24,089 bases of DNA, from the NCBI GenBank assembly GCA_002454125.1, contig DKII01000052.1, positions 2,665-26,753 of the forward strand, read 5' to 3'. The translations under genes were made by a program, and so were the position numbers. The stretch's first letter is position 1. Each line of letters starts with the position of its first letter. The stretch is from Novosphingobium sp. UBA6722. GTDB lineage: Bacteria; Pseudomonadota; Alphaproteobacteria; Sphingomonadales; Sphingomonadaceae. Shown piece by piece: positions 16,638-24,089 of the stretch. The notes below the pieces were generated by a model. That model did no database searches, was not told the origin of the DNA, and saw only the letters and a program-made list of their open reading frames with translations.

Positions 16638-16682
16638 CCGGAGACACTATTGACTCTCCGGTAAGTTAGACCAAGTAGGTCT
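16638..16682. promoter_or_regulatory. Two dyads upstream of the P450 gene
   Basis: The 102-base gap before the P450 contains CCGGAGA/TCTCCGG (16638-16644 and 16655-16661) and AGACC-AAGTA-GGTCT (16668-16682). The first could end the ABC operon transcript, though it lacks a U-run. The second is a symmetrical 15-mer suited to a dimeric regulator. A TTGACT at 16650-16655 may be a -35 element, without a convincing -10. Confidence 0.35.
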
Positions 16683-16727
16683 TGATGGGAAACTGATTGC
16701 GAAGACTCGCGGCAGAGAGGAAAAACC

Positions 16728-18059
16728 ATGGCCACCCAGATCGCCGATGCCCCGTTCAAATACCGCAACTCACCCACTGCGACCGAGGCGTTTGAGGCCT
16801 GGCTGAAGGAATATGGCCAGAACCTGCCGGTCCACACCCACCCGTGGGATGTCTCGCGTTCTGACATCTATGTCGAGGACCGCTGGCAGCCGATCTTTGC
16901 CGAGATGCGCGCCCAGGCCCCGGTCAACAAGGTCACCGGCACGCCTTATGGCGATTACTGGAATGTCACCACGGTCAAGACGATCCAGCACGTCGAATCG
17001 CTGCCCGAACTGTTCTCCTCGTCGTGGCAGCACGGCGGGATCACGATCGGCGATCCGCCCGCCGACATGACGCCCGAGCGGCTGGAAGAACGCCGCCTGC
17101 CGATGTTCATCGCGATGGATCGGCCCGAACACACCGGCCAGCGCCGGACCGTCGCCCCGGCCTTCACCCCCGGCGAGATTGACAAGATGGCGGCCGAAGT
17201 GCGGATGCGCACCGCCGCCACGCTCGACAGCCTGCCCTGGGGTGAGGAATTCGACTGGGTCGACAAGGTCTCGATCGAACTGACCACCGGCATGCTGGCG
17301 ATCCTGTTCGGCTTCCCGTGGGAAGACCGCCGCCTGCTGACCTTTTGGTCGGACTGGGCCGGCGATGTCGAGCTGGGCCTGGCGCGCGAGCTGGCCGATA
17401 CCCGGCACGAAATCCTGCTCGAAATGGCCAGCTATTTCCAGCGGCTGTGGGTTGAGCGGACCGGCGCCCCGCCAAGCCGCGACCTGATCTCGATGATGAT
17501 CCATTCGGACGCGATGAACCACATGAGCCCGCAGGAGTTCATGGGCAACCTCGTCCTGCTGATCGTCGGCGGCAACGATACCACCCGCAACACCATGTCG
17601 GGCATCGTCCACGGGCTGAACCAGTTCCAGGACCAGCGCGCGATCTTTGAAAGCGATCCCTCGGTGATCCCCAACGCGGTGCAGGAATGCATCCGCTATG
17701 TCACCCCGCTGGCCCACATGCGCCGCACCGCGACCGATGATGCCGATCTGTTCGGCAACCAGGTCAAGAAAGGTGACAAGCTGATCCTGTGGTACATCAG
17801 CGCCAACCGCGACGAGACCGTGTTCGAGAACCCGGACAAGCTGGACATCACGCGTGAGAACGCCCGCCGCCACCTTTCCTTCGGCTATGGCATCCACCGC
17901 TGCGTCGGTGCGCGCCTGGCGGAACTGCAGCTCAAGATCCTGCTTGAGGAAATGCACGAACGCCGGATGCGCGTGAACGTGACCGGCAAGGTCGAACGGG
18001 TCCGCGCCAACTTCGTCCACGGCTTCCGCAAGCTGGGCGTCACGCTCAGCAAGTTCTGA
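16728..18059 (+). CDS. Cytochrome P450, CYP153-like (alkane/terpene hydroxylase group)
   Basis: Soluble heme monooxygenase, 443 residues. CYP153 enzymes hydroxylate the terminal carbon of medium-chain alkanes, fatty acids or terpenoids. Close agreement with that family is seen in GGITIGD, LPMFIAMDRPEH, EEFDWVDKVSIELTTGMLA, the I-helix LLIVGGNDTTRN, the ExxR element ECIRYVTPLAHMRRTA and the heme loop FGYGIHRCVGARLAE with ligand Cys392. A GAGAGG ribosome site sits just before ATG 16728. CYP153 needs a ferredoxin and a ferredoxin reductase; neither is present in the flanking genes, unlike many alkane clusters, so partners must be elsewhere. Two dyads upstream suggest regulated transcription. The msrB-like gene follows closely downstream and may share the transcript. 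Confidence 0.94.
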   Translation: MATQIADAPFKYRNSPTATEAFEAWLKEYGQNLPVHTHPWDVSRSDIYVEDRWQPIFAEMRAQAPVNKVTGTPYGDYWNVTTVKTIQHVESLPELFSSSWQHGGITIGDPPADMTPERLEERRLPMFIAMDRPEHTGQRRTVAPAFTPGEIDKMAAEVRMRTAATLDSLPWGEEFDWVDKVSIELTTGMLAILFGFPWEDRRLLTFWSDWAGDVELGLARELADTRHEILLEMASYFQRLWVERTGAPPSRDLISMMIHSDAMNHMSPQEFMGNLVLLIVGGNDTTRNTMSGIVHGLNQFQDQRAIFESDPSVIPNAVQECIRYVTPLAHMRRTATDDADLFGNQVKKGDKLILWYISANRDETVFENPDKLDITRENARRHLSFGYGIHRCVGARLAELQLKILLEEMHERRMRVNVTGKVERVRANFVHGFRKLGVTLSKF

Positions 18060-18084
18060 CGGCTGTGTAACAATCGGGTGCCGG

Positions 18085-18600
18085 ATGACGAATGATGCGG
18101 CAATGACCGATTCACAAACCCACTCTCGCCGCGGGATGCTGCGCTGGCTGGGTGCCGGCTCGGCGCTGGTGGTGCTGGCCGCCTGCGGCAGCGGCACGGC
18201 CGAGGCCCGGACCTATCCGATCCGCTTCAGCGATGCCGAATGGAAGAAGCGGCTGACGGCGGAGCAGTATTACATCCTGCGCCAGAAGGGCACCGAAGTG
18301 CCCGGTTCTTCGCCCTTGCTGCATGAAAAGCGCAAGGGCGTGTTCGTCTGCGCGGCCGATGGCAACGTGCTCTATTCCAGCGCCACCAAGTATGACAGCC
18401 GGACCGGCTGGCCCAGTTTCTGGGATGTGGTGCCCGGCTCGATCGGCAAGTCGGTCGATTACGAGGTGGGCTATCCCCGCACCGAAGTGCACTGCATCAA
18501 GTGCGGCGGGCACCTGGGGCACGTCTTCGATGATGGCCCCAAGCCGACCGGCAAGCGCTATTGCATGAACGGCGACGCGCTGCTGTTCCGCCCTACCTGA
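18085..18600 (+). CDS. msrB: Peptide-methionine (R)-S-oxide reductase, Tat lipoprotein form
   Basis: Repairs oxidised methionine (R-epimer) in proteins. The MsrB fold covers about residues 43-170, with TKYDSRTGWPSFWDV, HLGHVFDDGPKPTGKRYC and catalytic Cys160 in RYCMNGDALLF. The N-terminus has twin arginines (HSRRGMLRWLG) followed by a hydrophobic stretch and a lipobox LAAC (Cys34), so the enzyme is predicted to be exported and lipid-anchored, unlike cytoplasmic MsrB. The structural zinc site is unusual: the second CxxC is intact (CIKC, 137/140), but the first is CAAD (Cys89, Asp92). The position of the usual resolving Cys near GWPSF is Thr. The start is uncertain: ATG 18085 or 18103, neither with a good ribosome site. 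It overlaps the convergent STT3-like gene by 8 bases. Confidence 0.93.
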   Translation: MTNDAAMTDSQTHSRRGMLRWLGAGSALVVLAACGSGTAEARTYPIRFSDAEWKKRLTAEQYYILRQKGTEVPGSSPLLHEKRKGVFVCAADGNVLYSSATKYDSRTGWPSFWDVVPGSIGKSVDYEVGYPRTEVHCIKCGGHLGHVFDDGPKPTGKRYCMNGDALLFRPT

Positions 18601-20341
18601 CCGCGTAGACCCTGAGCGGCCCGGATTCGAACCCCGGCACCGGCGCCAGCCAGGCCGGCGGGCGGCCATTGGCGATCAGGTTGGCCAGATTGTCGGCGCG
18701 GGCCTGGCCATAGGTCGGGATCTCGCTGGAGCTGAGGCAGGCGACCACATGGGTCGCGCCATTGCGGCGGATGATCGCCGCGGCATCAGCCGGATCGCCG
18801 GTAAAGGCGGCGATCACGTCGACCATCCGGGTCTGGTTGCGGTGATAGGGCCCGGAAACCACGGTATGGCCGGTGCGCACCAGGATTTCCGGCCCGCGAT
18901 CAAGCGGCGCGAACAGGTGGCCGCGCGGCAGGCGGGTGAGCGTGCTGTAATCGCAGGTGCCCAGCGCGGGATCGGTGCCCGCCACGGCCGAGCTGCCGGC
19001 GGCGTGATCGAACCGCTTTAGCGCGGCGCTTCCGAAAGTCGGGGTGCACAGCGCAACAACCGCCAGAGTCGCGGCGATCCGCGGCAAGGCGGCAGGAATG
19101 GCGCGGGCGCGCGGCAGCCAGTGGACCAGCAGCAGCGCGGCAAAGGGTATCGCCAGCAATTGTGCGGCCAGCCCTTCGCGCATGACCAGCAGCGAATAGG
19201 CTCCGGCGGCCAGGGCATAGCCGGTCAGCAGGTCCCAGCGCTCGGCCGGCAGGTGCTCGCGGCGCGCCAGCCGCCAGCCGGCCGCGATCACCACGATCGT
19301 CCAGACCAGCGTGAAGGCCATCGAGAGCGGCTGGTGCCAGACCGGACGGCCCTCCAGCACGAAGGTGTACCACCAGGTCTGAAGCAGCGGATCGAGCTGG
19401 CCGAACGGGTTGGTCGCGCAGGCACCCAGCCCGGCCAGCGCGGCCGGAATGGCGGCGAGCGGCACCAGGCCCAGTCCGATCAGGCGGCCGCGGTGGGTGT
19501 TTCGTCCCGGCAGCCAGGGCAGCACCAGCGCAGCCAGCGCGGCGGCGGCAAAGGCGGCGAGATGGCCCGGGCGAACGACATCGCAATAGGGCCCGGTCAG
19601 TTCGCTCAGCGGGCGTGTCGCCAGCGACAGCAGCGTCGCCGCGCCGGCCAGCGCGCCAAGGAACCAGGGGAGCGAACGATCCCCCGCCAGCGCCCAGCGC
19701 AGCCCGTAAAGCCCGGCCAGGGCCGCCAGCAGCGGCAGCGCCTCCAGCGAAATCACCGCCCAGGCCGCACCGATCAATCCGCAGGCCAGCGCTGCGCGGT
19801 GCGAGCCGGTGCGCAGCAACAGCGCGCCGCAAGCCAGGGCGGCGACCGACTGGGCGGTGTGGTGATCGATCCGCAGCGGCGCGAAGTTGCCGGGCAGCAG
19901 CGGGAACATCTGGAACAGCGCCAGCGCCAGCAGCGCGGCGGCGCGCGGCAGGGCCAGGCTTTTCGCCATGTCGCGCAGGGCCAGCAGCGCCGGCAGCAGC
20001 CACAGCAGCGGGACCAGCGCCATGGCGGCGAGCTCGGCCAGGCTGCGCGGCAGCACCGTATCGAGCAGCAGGATCAGTCCGGCCAGCGGTAGGTCGATCA
20101 GCCGCGACCAGTGCATGCTGGCGCCGTCGGGCGGGCCCATGCGGTACTGCGTCATATCGAACCAGGCCTGCCCGGCCAGCAGGTCGCGCACCTCAAGCAG
20201 GCGCATGTAATCATCGGGATCAGGCAGCTGGGTGCCGGTCAGCGGCAGCAGCGCCAGCCGGAACAGCGCCCAGACCGCCCAGATCACCAGGACCAGGGCC
20301 AGGGTGGGCGGTCCCTCCTTGGCAAGCTCTGCGCGCAGCAT
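18593..20341 (-). CDS. STT3-like GT-C membrane glycosyltransferase (putative)
   Basis: Polytopic membrane protein of 582 residues with about 11-13 hydrophobic helices. After the first helix (LALVLVIWAVWALFRLALLP) comes PDPDDYMRLLEVRDLL (from about residue 40), an acidic first-loop motif like the DxD region of STT3/PglB oligosaccharyltransferases and other GT-C enzymes, followed by WFDMTQYRMGPPDG and MHWSRLIDLPLAG. The C-terminal 130 residues (from about 450) are soluble, with no WWDYG motif seen, so it is not a standard oligosaccharyltransferase. It probably transfers a sugar from a polyprenyl-phosphate donor on the periplasmic side. The start is 9 bases after the GtrA stop, placing it last in the operon. 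Substrate unknown. Confidence 0.75.
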   Translation of the reverse strand: MLRAELAKEGPPTLALVLVIWAVWALFRLALLPLTGTQLPDPDDYMRLLEVRDLLAGQAWFDMTQYRMGPPDGASMHWSRLIDLPLAGLILLLDTVLPRSLAELAAMALVPLLWLLPALLALRDMAKSLALPRAAALLALALFQMFPLLPGNFAPLRIDHHTAQSVAALACGALLLRTGSHRAALACGLIGAAWAVISLEALPLLAALAGLYGLRWALAGDRSLPWFLGALAGAATLLSLATRPLSELTGPYCDVVRPGHLAAFAAAALAALVLPWLPGRNTHRGRLIGLGLVPLAAIPAALAGLGACATNPFGQLDPLLQTWWYTFVLEGRPVWHQPLSMAFTLVWTIVVIAAGWRLARREHLPAERWDLLTGYALAAGAYSLLVMREGLAAQLLAIPFAALLLVHWLPRARAIPAALPRIAATLAVVALCTPTFGSAALKRFDHAAGSSAVAGTDPALGTCDYSTLTRLPRGHLFAPLDRGPEILVRTGHTVVSGPYHRNQTRMVDVIAAFTGDPADAAAIIRRNGATHVVACLSSSEIPTYGQARADNLANLIANGRPPAWLAPVPGFESGPLRVYAVR

Positions 20342-20350
20342 GGCGCGATG

Positions 20351-20755
20351 CTAGCGGAAAACGATGCGACTGCGCAGCAGCCAGGTGGTGGTAAAGCTGA
20401 CCGCGATGGCTACGCCCTTGGCCAGGCGCGGGTCGATCCCGACCGTATCGCCCAGTCCGACGATAAAGGTGGTCAGCACCAGGCCGATCAGGGCCGAGCC
20501 GACGAATTCGGCCTTCTGCCGCATCCGGGCCGTGCCGCCGGGTGCCGCGCGCAGGGCAAAGACCAGCCGGCTGGAGAGGATCCAGTGCACGACGATGCCA
20601 AAGCTATAGCCCGCCGCGCCGGCCAGCGCCGGGGCAATCCCGGCACCCAGCAGCGCTAGAAAGGCGGCCATGTCACCAGCCAGCGCGACGGCGCTGACCA
20701 GCAGATAGGCGAACCACTGGGCACGCAGCAGGGGCAGGATAGTGCGGTTGAGCAT
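20351..20755 (-). CDS. GtrA-family membrane protein
   Basis: Small four-helix membrane protein of 134 residues. GtrA-like proteins are thought to flip polyprenyl-phosphate-linked sugars across the inner membrane for glycosylation of surface polymers. Helices: WFAYLLVSAVALAGDMAAFLAL, PALAGAAGYSFGIVVHWILS (carrying the family's conserved second helix), EFVGSALIGLVLTTFIVGLG and LAKGVAIAVSFTTTWLLRS, ending with RSRIVFR, the usual terminus. ATG 20755 fits the family length. A GTG at 20773 has AGAGG only 3 nt upstream and would add six residues, so the exact start is open. It lies between the sulfatase-fold gene and the STT3-like gene with short gaps, so all belong to one operon. Confidence 0.9.
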   Translation of the reverse strand: MLNRTILPLLRAQWFAYLLVSAVALAGDMAAFLALLGAGIAPALAGAAGYSFGIVVHWILSSRLVFALRAAPGGTARMRQKAEFVGSALIGLVLTTFIVGLGDTVGIDPRLAKGVAIAVSFTTTWLLRSRIVFR

Positions 20756-20783
20756 GGCGTTGGCGGTGGTCACTGGCCTCTGA

Positions 20784-22205
20784 TCACTTTGCCTTGGTGG
20801 CGGCGGCGAGTTGCGGTGCGGCTGCCGTGGCCGGCTTGGCCTCGCCCTTCCAGCGCAGCATGATGTAGGGCACCCGGTCCGGCGCAAACTGCGAGCGGGT
20901 CTTGCGATCGAAGTAGGGCGGCATGTGATCGCCCACGATCAGGATGTCGGTTGCCGGGAAATCGGGCGCAGTGATTTCCTTGACGAACGCAGCATCAAGC
21001 TGGGACCACAGGCCAACCTGGCGGCAGACCATCGGGAACTTTTCCGACAGCTCGGGCGAAACCTGGCCGCAGCGATCGACGTTGAGATTGCTGCCGGTCG
21101 GCACCGGCAGGTGCGAGTTGACCGTCAGCCAGTAGATGAACTGCGGCTTGGTCGCAGCCTTCAGCTGGGCGGCCAGCTGGCGCGGCACGTCACGGTCGCA
21201 GGCGCCGGGGAACACGCCGCCGCAATCCTGTGCGCCCTTGGCCAGCAGCTCCGGTCCAAAGGTCTGGTGCTGGAAGCCGATGTTGGGATACCAGTACTGG
21301 CGGTCGAAGAAATCGCCGGTGAAGCTGTGATAGGCCCGGGTTTCATAGCCCTTGCGCGCCAGTTCGGCGGGCAGGCAGGTGCTGTCCTTGGCCTCGACCA
21401 ATTCCTGGTAATCGCCCCAGCGGCCGCACAGCTCGCGGATTTCGGCAGCGGTGGTCGAATTGTAATAGGTGGTGCTGCCGAAACTCAGGTCGAACTTGGC
21501 CTTTACCTCGGGGGTCTTGTAGCGGGCGAACAGCAGCTTCTGCAGTTCGGGGTTGCCGTTGGGCAGGCCGAGCGATTCGACCACGATCACCATCACGTTG
21601 CGGCCATTGGCATGGGCAGCGCTGAGCAGGCCGGACTTGCTGCGGGCGGATTCGAACGGCGCGCCGGCTTCGGCCAGGCGCTTGTAATGGCCGCGCATGT
21701 CAAAGCTCATCCACTTGTCGAACAGCGACAGCGAAATGACCACTGCCCCGGCAATCAGCACGACGCGGATATCGGCAAAGCTGGCCGGGCGGTGCAGCGC
21801 CTTCCAGGCGATCCCGCACAGCAGGACCACCGCCGAACCGGCAATGACATATTCGATCGACTGGCTGGGATCGAGCTCCAGGAAGAAACCGAAGCTGTGA
21901 AGGAGCGAACTGATCGCCAGGTTGAACAGCGCGGCGATAAAGCCGAGCAAGCTGTAAAGCGAGACGCCGATGAAGGCGAGGTACTGGACCCACCGGACCT
22001 GGCTGCGGACGATCAGACCGACCACCCCGATCATCAGGATCTCGCTGTGGCGCGGCGGCGCGCCGATGATCCACATCAGCATATAGCCAAGGTTGGCCAG
22101 CACAACCCAGGCCAGCAGCCAGTTGGCCAGGTGCCGCCACTCGTGGTGCGGGATCGGTGGACGCGGCAGCTTGGCAGTGGTGGCAGTCAGCGGGGCAGTA
22201 GCCAT
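20784..22205 (-). CDS. Membrane sulfatase-fold transferase (LtaS/OpgB/EptA-like)
   Basis: Protein of 473 residues with about five N-terminal membrane helices (residues ~27-165) and a periplasmic alkaline-phosphatase-superfamily domain. NVMVIVVESLG carries the metal-binding Glu, STTAAEIRELCG the probable Thr nucleophile as in phosphoglycerol and phosphoethanolamine transferases, and DILIVGDHMPPYF the Asp-His metal ligands. NSHLPVP is also typical. Such enzymes move phosphoglycerol or phosphoethanolamine from phospholipids to glycans or lipid A. ATG 22205 is chosen because AGGAG lies 8 nt upstream; an in-frame ATG at 22253, 3 bases after the upstream stop, gives 489 residues and is the alternative. 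The Ala/Lys-rich tail is unremarkable. The real acceptor is unknown. Confidence 0.86.
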   Translation of the reverse strand: MATAPLTATTAKLPRPPIPHHEWRHLANWLLAWVVLANLGYMLMWIIGAPPRHSEILMIGVVGLIVRSQVRWVQYLAFIGVSLYSLLGFIAALFNLAISSLLHSFGFFLELDPSQSIEYVIAGSAVVLLCGIAWKALHRPASFADIRVVLIAGAVVISLSLFDKWMSFDMRGHYKRLAEAGAPFESARSKSGLLSAAHANGRNVMVIVVESLGLPNGNPELQKLLFARYKTPEVKAKFDLSFGSTTYYNSTTAAEIRELCGRWGDYQELVEAKDSTCLPAELARKGYETRAYHSFTGDFFDRQYWYPNIGFQHQTFGPELLAKGAQDCGGVFPGACDRDVPRQLAAQLKAATKPQFIYWLTVNSHLPVPTGSNLNVDRCGQVSPELSEKFPMVCRQVGLWSQLDAAFVKEITAPDFPATDILIVGDHMPPYFDRKTRSQFAPDRVPYIMLRWKGEAKPATAAAPQLAAATKAK

Positions 22206-22256
22206 CTTGGCGGCTCCTAGTCTGGATTGCACAGCAGCGATCAGGGCGTTCATGGA

Positions 22257-23837
22257 TCAGGCGACCTTGCGCGGAACCGCGCGGACCGAGGCGAGCGCCG
22301 CGGCCTGGTCTTCGGTCAGTTCGGCCCGCGCCGGGGGCAGCGTCTGCTGGGCCCCTTCGCTGCCGGCTTCGTGGTATTCGGCATCTTCGTTGACGCACCA
22401 GGTGTCGTAGATCCGGCTGCCGGCCACGATGTTCTCGACCGTCAGCATGGCGGTCATCATCGCGTGGTCCTGGTTGTTGTAGCGGTGCATGCCGTTGCGG
22501 CCAACCAGGTGCAGGCTGGGCCAGGCGGCTTCCAGCTCGCGGCGCATGGCATCGACGTGGGCGGCATAGTCCTCGTCGTAGACCGGATAGGCCTTTTCCT
22601 GGCGCACCACGACGCCGCCGATCACCTGCTCGGCCGAAACCAGGCCAAGCTGGGCCATCTCGCGGGTGGCGAGCGCAACCAGGTCATCGTCATGCAGCGA
22701 CCACAGGCCGTCGCCTTCGAAGCAGAAGTATTCGAGGCCAACGCAGGCCACGCCCTGATCGGGCACCATTTCGGGCGACCACGAGCGGAAGTTCTGGATC
22801 CGGCCAACCTTCACCTTGCTGTCATGGATGTAGATCCAGTTGTCGGGGAACATGTCCTCGTCGGCGCGGATCTTCAGCGCGACGGTCAGGAAGTCGCGGT
22901 ACTTGAGCTGCTTGGCATTGAAGCTGGTGGCCGGCAGCGGGTGCAGGCGGGCGGCCAGTTCGCGCATCGGGGCGGAACTGATGGCATGGCGGGCGCGGAT
23001 CATGACATCGCCGACCGGACCGGTTGCGGTCATCCGCCAGCCGCCTTCGCTGTCGCTGGCAAGCTGCTTGAGGCCGTGGCCCATCAGCACCTGGCCCTTG
23101 CCGGTCGCCACGATCTTGTCGCGCGCGGCATCCCACATCATGCCCGGGCCCAGCCGCGGATAGCGGAAGGTTTCGAGCAGGGTCTTGGTCTGCATCCCGT
23201 CATTGGGTGCCTTGTTGAGGCCCAGGCTGCGCTTGAGGCCATCGACGACGGCGCCCCACAGCGAGAGGCCCTTGATCCGCTGGGCGGCCCAGTCGGCGCT
23301 CATTTCGTCGCAGGGCATGCCCCAGACCTTCTCGGTATAGGTCTTGAAGAAGATCGAGTAGAGTTTGTGGCCGAACTGGTTGACGGTCCAGTCCTCGAAC
23401 GACTTGACGTTCTTGTTCGGGAAGGCCTTGGCCTTGGCAAAGCTGATCATGCACAGGGTCGAACGGACGATCCCCAGGTTCCACAGCGCCTCGAAGGCGC
23501 GCAGCGGATAGGAATAGAACTTGCCCTCGTAATAGATCCGGCTCATCCGCGGGCGCTGGATGAAATCGTCCGGCAGGATCTCGTTCCACAGGTCGACAAC
23601 CTGCTGACTTTTCGAGAAAAAGCGGTGGCCGCCGATGTCGAAGCGATAGCCTTCGTGTTCGACCGTGCGGCTGATCCCGCCAACGTAGGTCTTGTCCTTC
23701 TCGATGATCGCAACGGTCAGGCCCTGCTTGGTCAGCAGGTAGCCCGCGGTCAGGCCAGCCGGACCGGCGCCGATGATCGCGACGTCCACTGCGGTCTCGC
23801 GCGGCTGGTGTCCGCTCGCAAAGCTCTGCACCGACAT
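22257..23837 (-). CDS. FAD-dependent oxidoreductase, UDP-galactopyranose mutase/amine-oxidase-like
   Basis: Flavoprotein of 526 residues with an N-terminal Rossmann dinucleotide fold ([17 protein letters not shown], about 19-35; the next Glu in [11 protein letters not shown] binds the FAD ribose). Then come [14 protein letters not shown], the conserved [17 protein letters not shown] and [13 protein letters not shown] blocks, and the C-terminal FAD-closing segment [20 protein letters not shown]. This pattern is shared by a group of UGM/protoporphyrinogen-oxidase-like proteins found in surface-glycan clusters, but whether it is a true mutase is not shown by sequence. AGGGGG lies 5 nt before ATG 23837. 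It leads the operon with the sulfatase-fold, GtrA and STT3-like genes; the upstream PilZ-like gene ends 50 bases away. Confidence 0.9.
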   Translation of the reverse strand: MSVQSFASGHQPRETAVDVAIIGAGPAGLTAGYLLTKQGLTVAIIEKDKTYVGGISRTVEHEGYRFDIGGHRFFSKSQQVVDLWNEILPDDFIQRPRMSRIYYEGKFYSYPLRAFEALWNLGIVRSTLCMISFAKAKAFPNKNVKSFEDWTVNQFGHKLYSIFFKTYTEKVWGMPCDEMSADWAAQRIKGLSLWGAVVDGLKRSLGLNKAPNDGMQTKTLLETFRYPRLGPGMMWDAARDKIVATGKGQVLMGHGLKQLASDSEGGWRMTATGPVGDVMIRARHAISSAPMRELAARLHPLPATSFNAKQLKYRDFLTVALKIRADEDMFPDNWIYIHDSKVKVGRIQNFRSWSPEMVPDQGVACVGLEYFCFEGDGLWSLHDDDLVALATREMAQLGLVSAEQVIGGVVVRQEKAYPVYDEDYAAHVDAMRRELEAAWPSLHLVGRNGMHRYNNQDHAMMTAMLTVENIVAGSRIYDTWCVNEDAEYHEAGSEGAQQTLPPARAELTEDQAAALASVRAVPRKVA

Positions 23838-23887
23838 TAAGGCCCCCTTCGTTCTGGCGTCACCCAGACGTGAAGGAAAATGCCTAA

Positions 23888-24089
23888 TCAGTAGTTAACG
23901 GGCGGTCGCAAACGTGATGATTGGGAACGATTTTGCAGCTTTGCGACCAGCAGGGCCAGTTCGTCGAGCAGGAAGCCCTCGACGAACACCAGACCGTGGG
24001 CCGCGCCCTGGCGCCAGCGGACCCGGGCGTGGCGCAGCGGGAACAGGCCGCCGCGCAGCGCGACCGGCTGGCGCAGCGCCAGCGGCTCG
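23888..24089 (-). CDS. PilZ-like domain protein, C-terminal fragment (cut by window edge)
   Basis: An open frame enters from the right edge and ends at TGA 23890-23888, giving 66 visible residues. The stretch [18 protein letters not shown] followed by [10 protein letters not shown] has the beta-strand pattern of the end of a PilZ (c-di-GMP-binding) domain, where RVRW..G...G..F is common. The binding motifs RxxxR and D/NxSxxG would lie outside the window and cannot be checked. The frame has normal high-GC codon use until the last ~15 codons, which are AT-richer. It is in the same direction as the glycan operon 50 bases downstream and may be its first gene or a regulator of it. Confidence 0.45.
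   Translation of the reverse strand, partial: EPLALRQPVALRGGLFPLRHARVRWRQGAAHGLVFVEGFLLDELALLVAKLQNRSQSSRLRPPVNY
23904..23948. repeat. Nine-base inverted repeat at the 3' end of the PilZ-like gene
   Basis: GGTCGCAAA (23904-23912) and TTTGCGACC (23940-23948) are perfect inverted copies with a 27-base AT-rich spacer. The repeat lies inside the last codons of the PilZ-like frame, upstream of the flavoprotein gene, so it could act as a regulator site or a transcript hairpin before the operon. Confidence 0.4.

Noticed and set aside
16770..18197. 475-codon minus-strand ORF opposite the P450 gene
   Set aside because: Shadow frame; the P450 motifs on the plus strand account for all the constraint.
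20811..23840. 469- and 537-codon plus-strand ORFs opposite the sulfatase-fold and flavoprotein genes
   Set aside because: Antisense shadows; the minus-strand frames have clear family motifs and ribosome sites.

Overview
The window is GC-rich, densely coding DNA that looks like an alphaproteobacterium of the order Sphingomonadales (Novosphingobium/Sphingomonas/Erythrobacter-like). This rests on the 180-kDa-class NAD-glutamate dehydrogenase, a CYP153-type cytochrome P450, Tat-exported enzymes, the codon bias, and an interspersed GAGCTTGTCGAAG inverted repeat familiar from sphingomonad genomes. The assignment is an inference from protein style; no rRNA is present. No transposon, CRISPR array, tRNA or phage gene was seen.

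Layout. 1-1124 (-): 5' two-thirds of thrS, cut by the window edge. 1125-1453: divergent regulatory region that holds, on the thrS strand, a 23-codon threonine-rich leader ORF followed by mutually exclusive hairpins. 1454-3617 (+): a YjgN/DUF898 membrane protein gene broken by a one-base frameshift, then an M48 metallopeptidase. 3622-5262 (-): a Tat-exported PhoD-type phosphatase. 5336-7892 (+): three genes with overlapping stop/start codons (alpha/beta hydrolase, TPR protein, luciferase-like flavin monooxygenase). 7893-8214: intergenic repeat and regulatory DNA. 8215-12888 (+): large NAD-glutamate dehydrogenase. 12889-13268: non-coding, rich in hairpins, with a near-consensus sigma-70 promoter firing on the minus strand, a candidate structured RNA. 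13269-14309 (-): queG. 14399-16625 (+): NatA/NatB-like ABC exporter pair. 16728-18059 (+): CYP153-like P450, then a lipoprotein MsrB to 18600. 18593-24089 (-): a compact operon (PilZ-like protein, UGM-like flavoprotein, membrane sulfatase-fold transferase, GtrA, STT3-like GT-C protein).

How genes may work together. The minus-strand block at the right end has the parts expected of an envelope-glycan decoration pathway: a flavoprotein that could act on a sugar or lipid precursor, a GtrA-type flippase-like protein, a polytopic GT-C enzyme and a periplasmic phospho-group transferase. The left end is mostly housekeeping (threonyl-tRNA charging, membrane proteolysis). The most interesting regulatory signals are the apparent threonine attenuator before thrS and the promoter-driven structured RNA between the glutamate dehydrogenase gene and queG.
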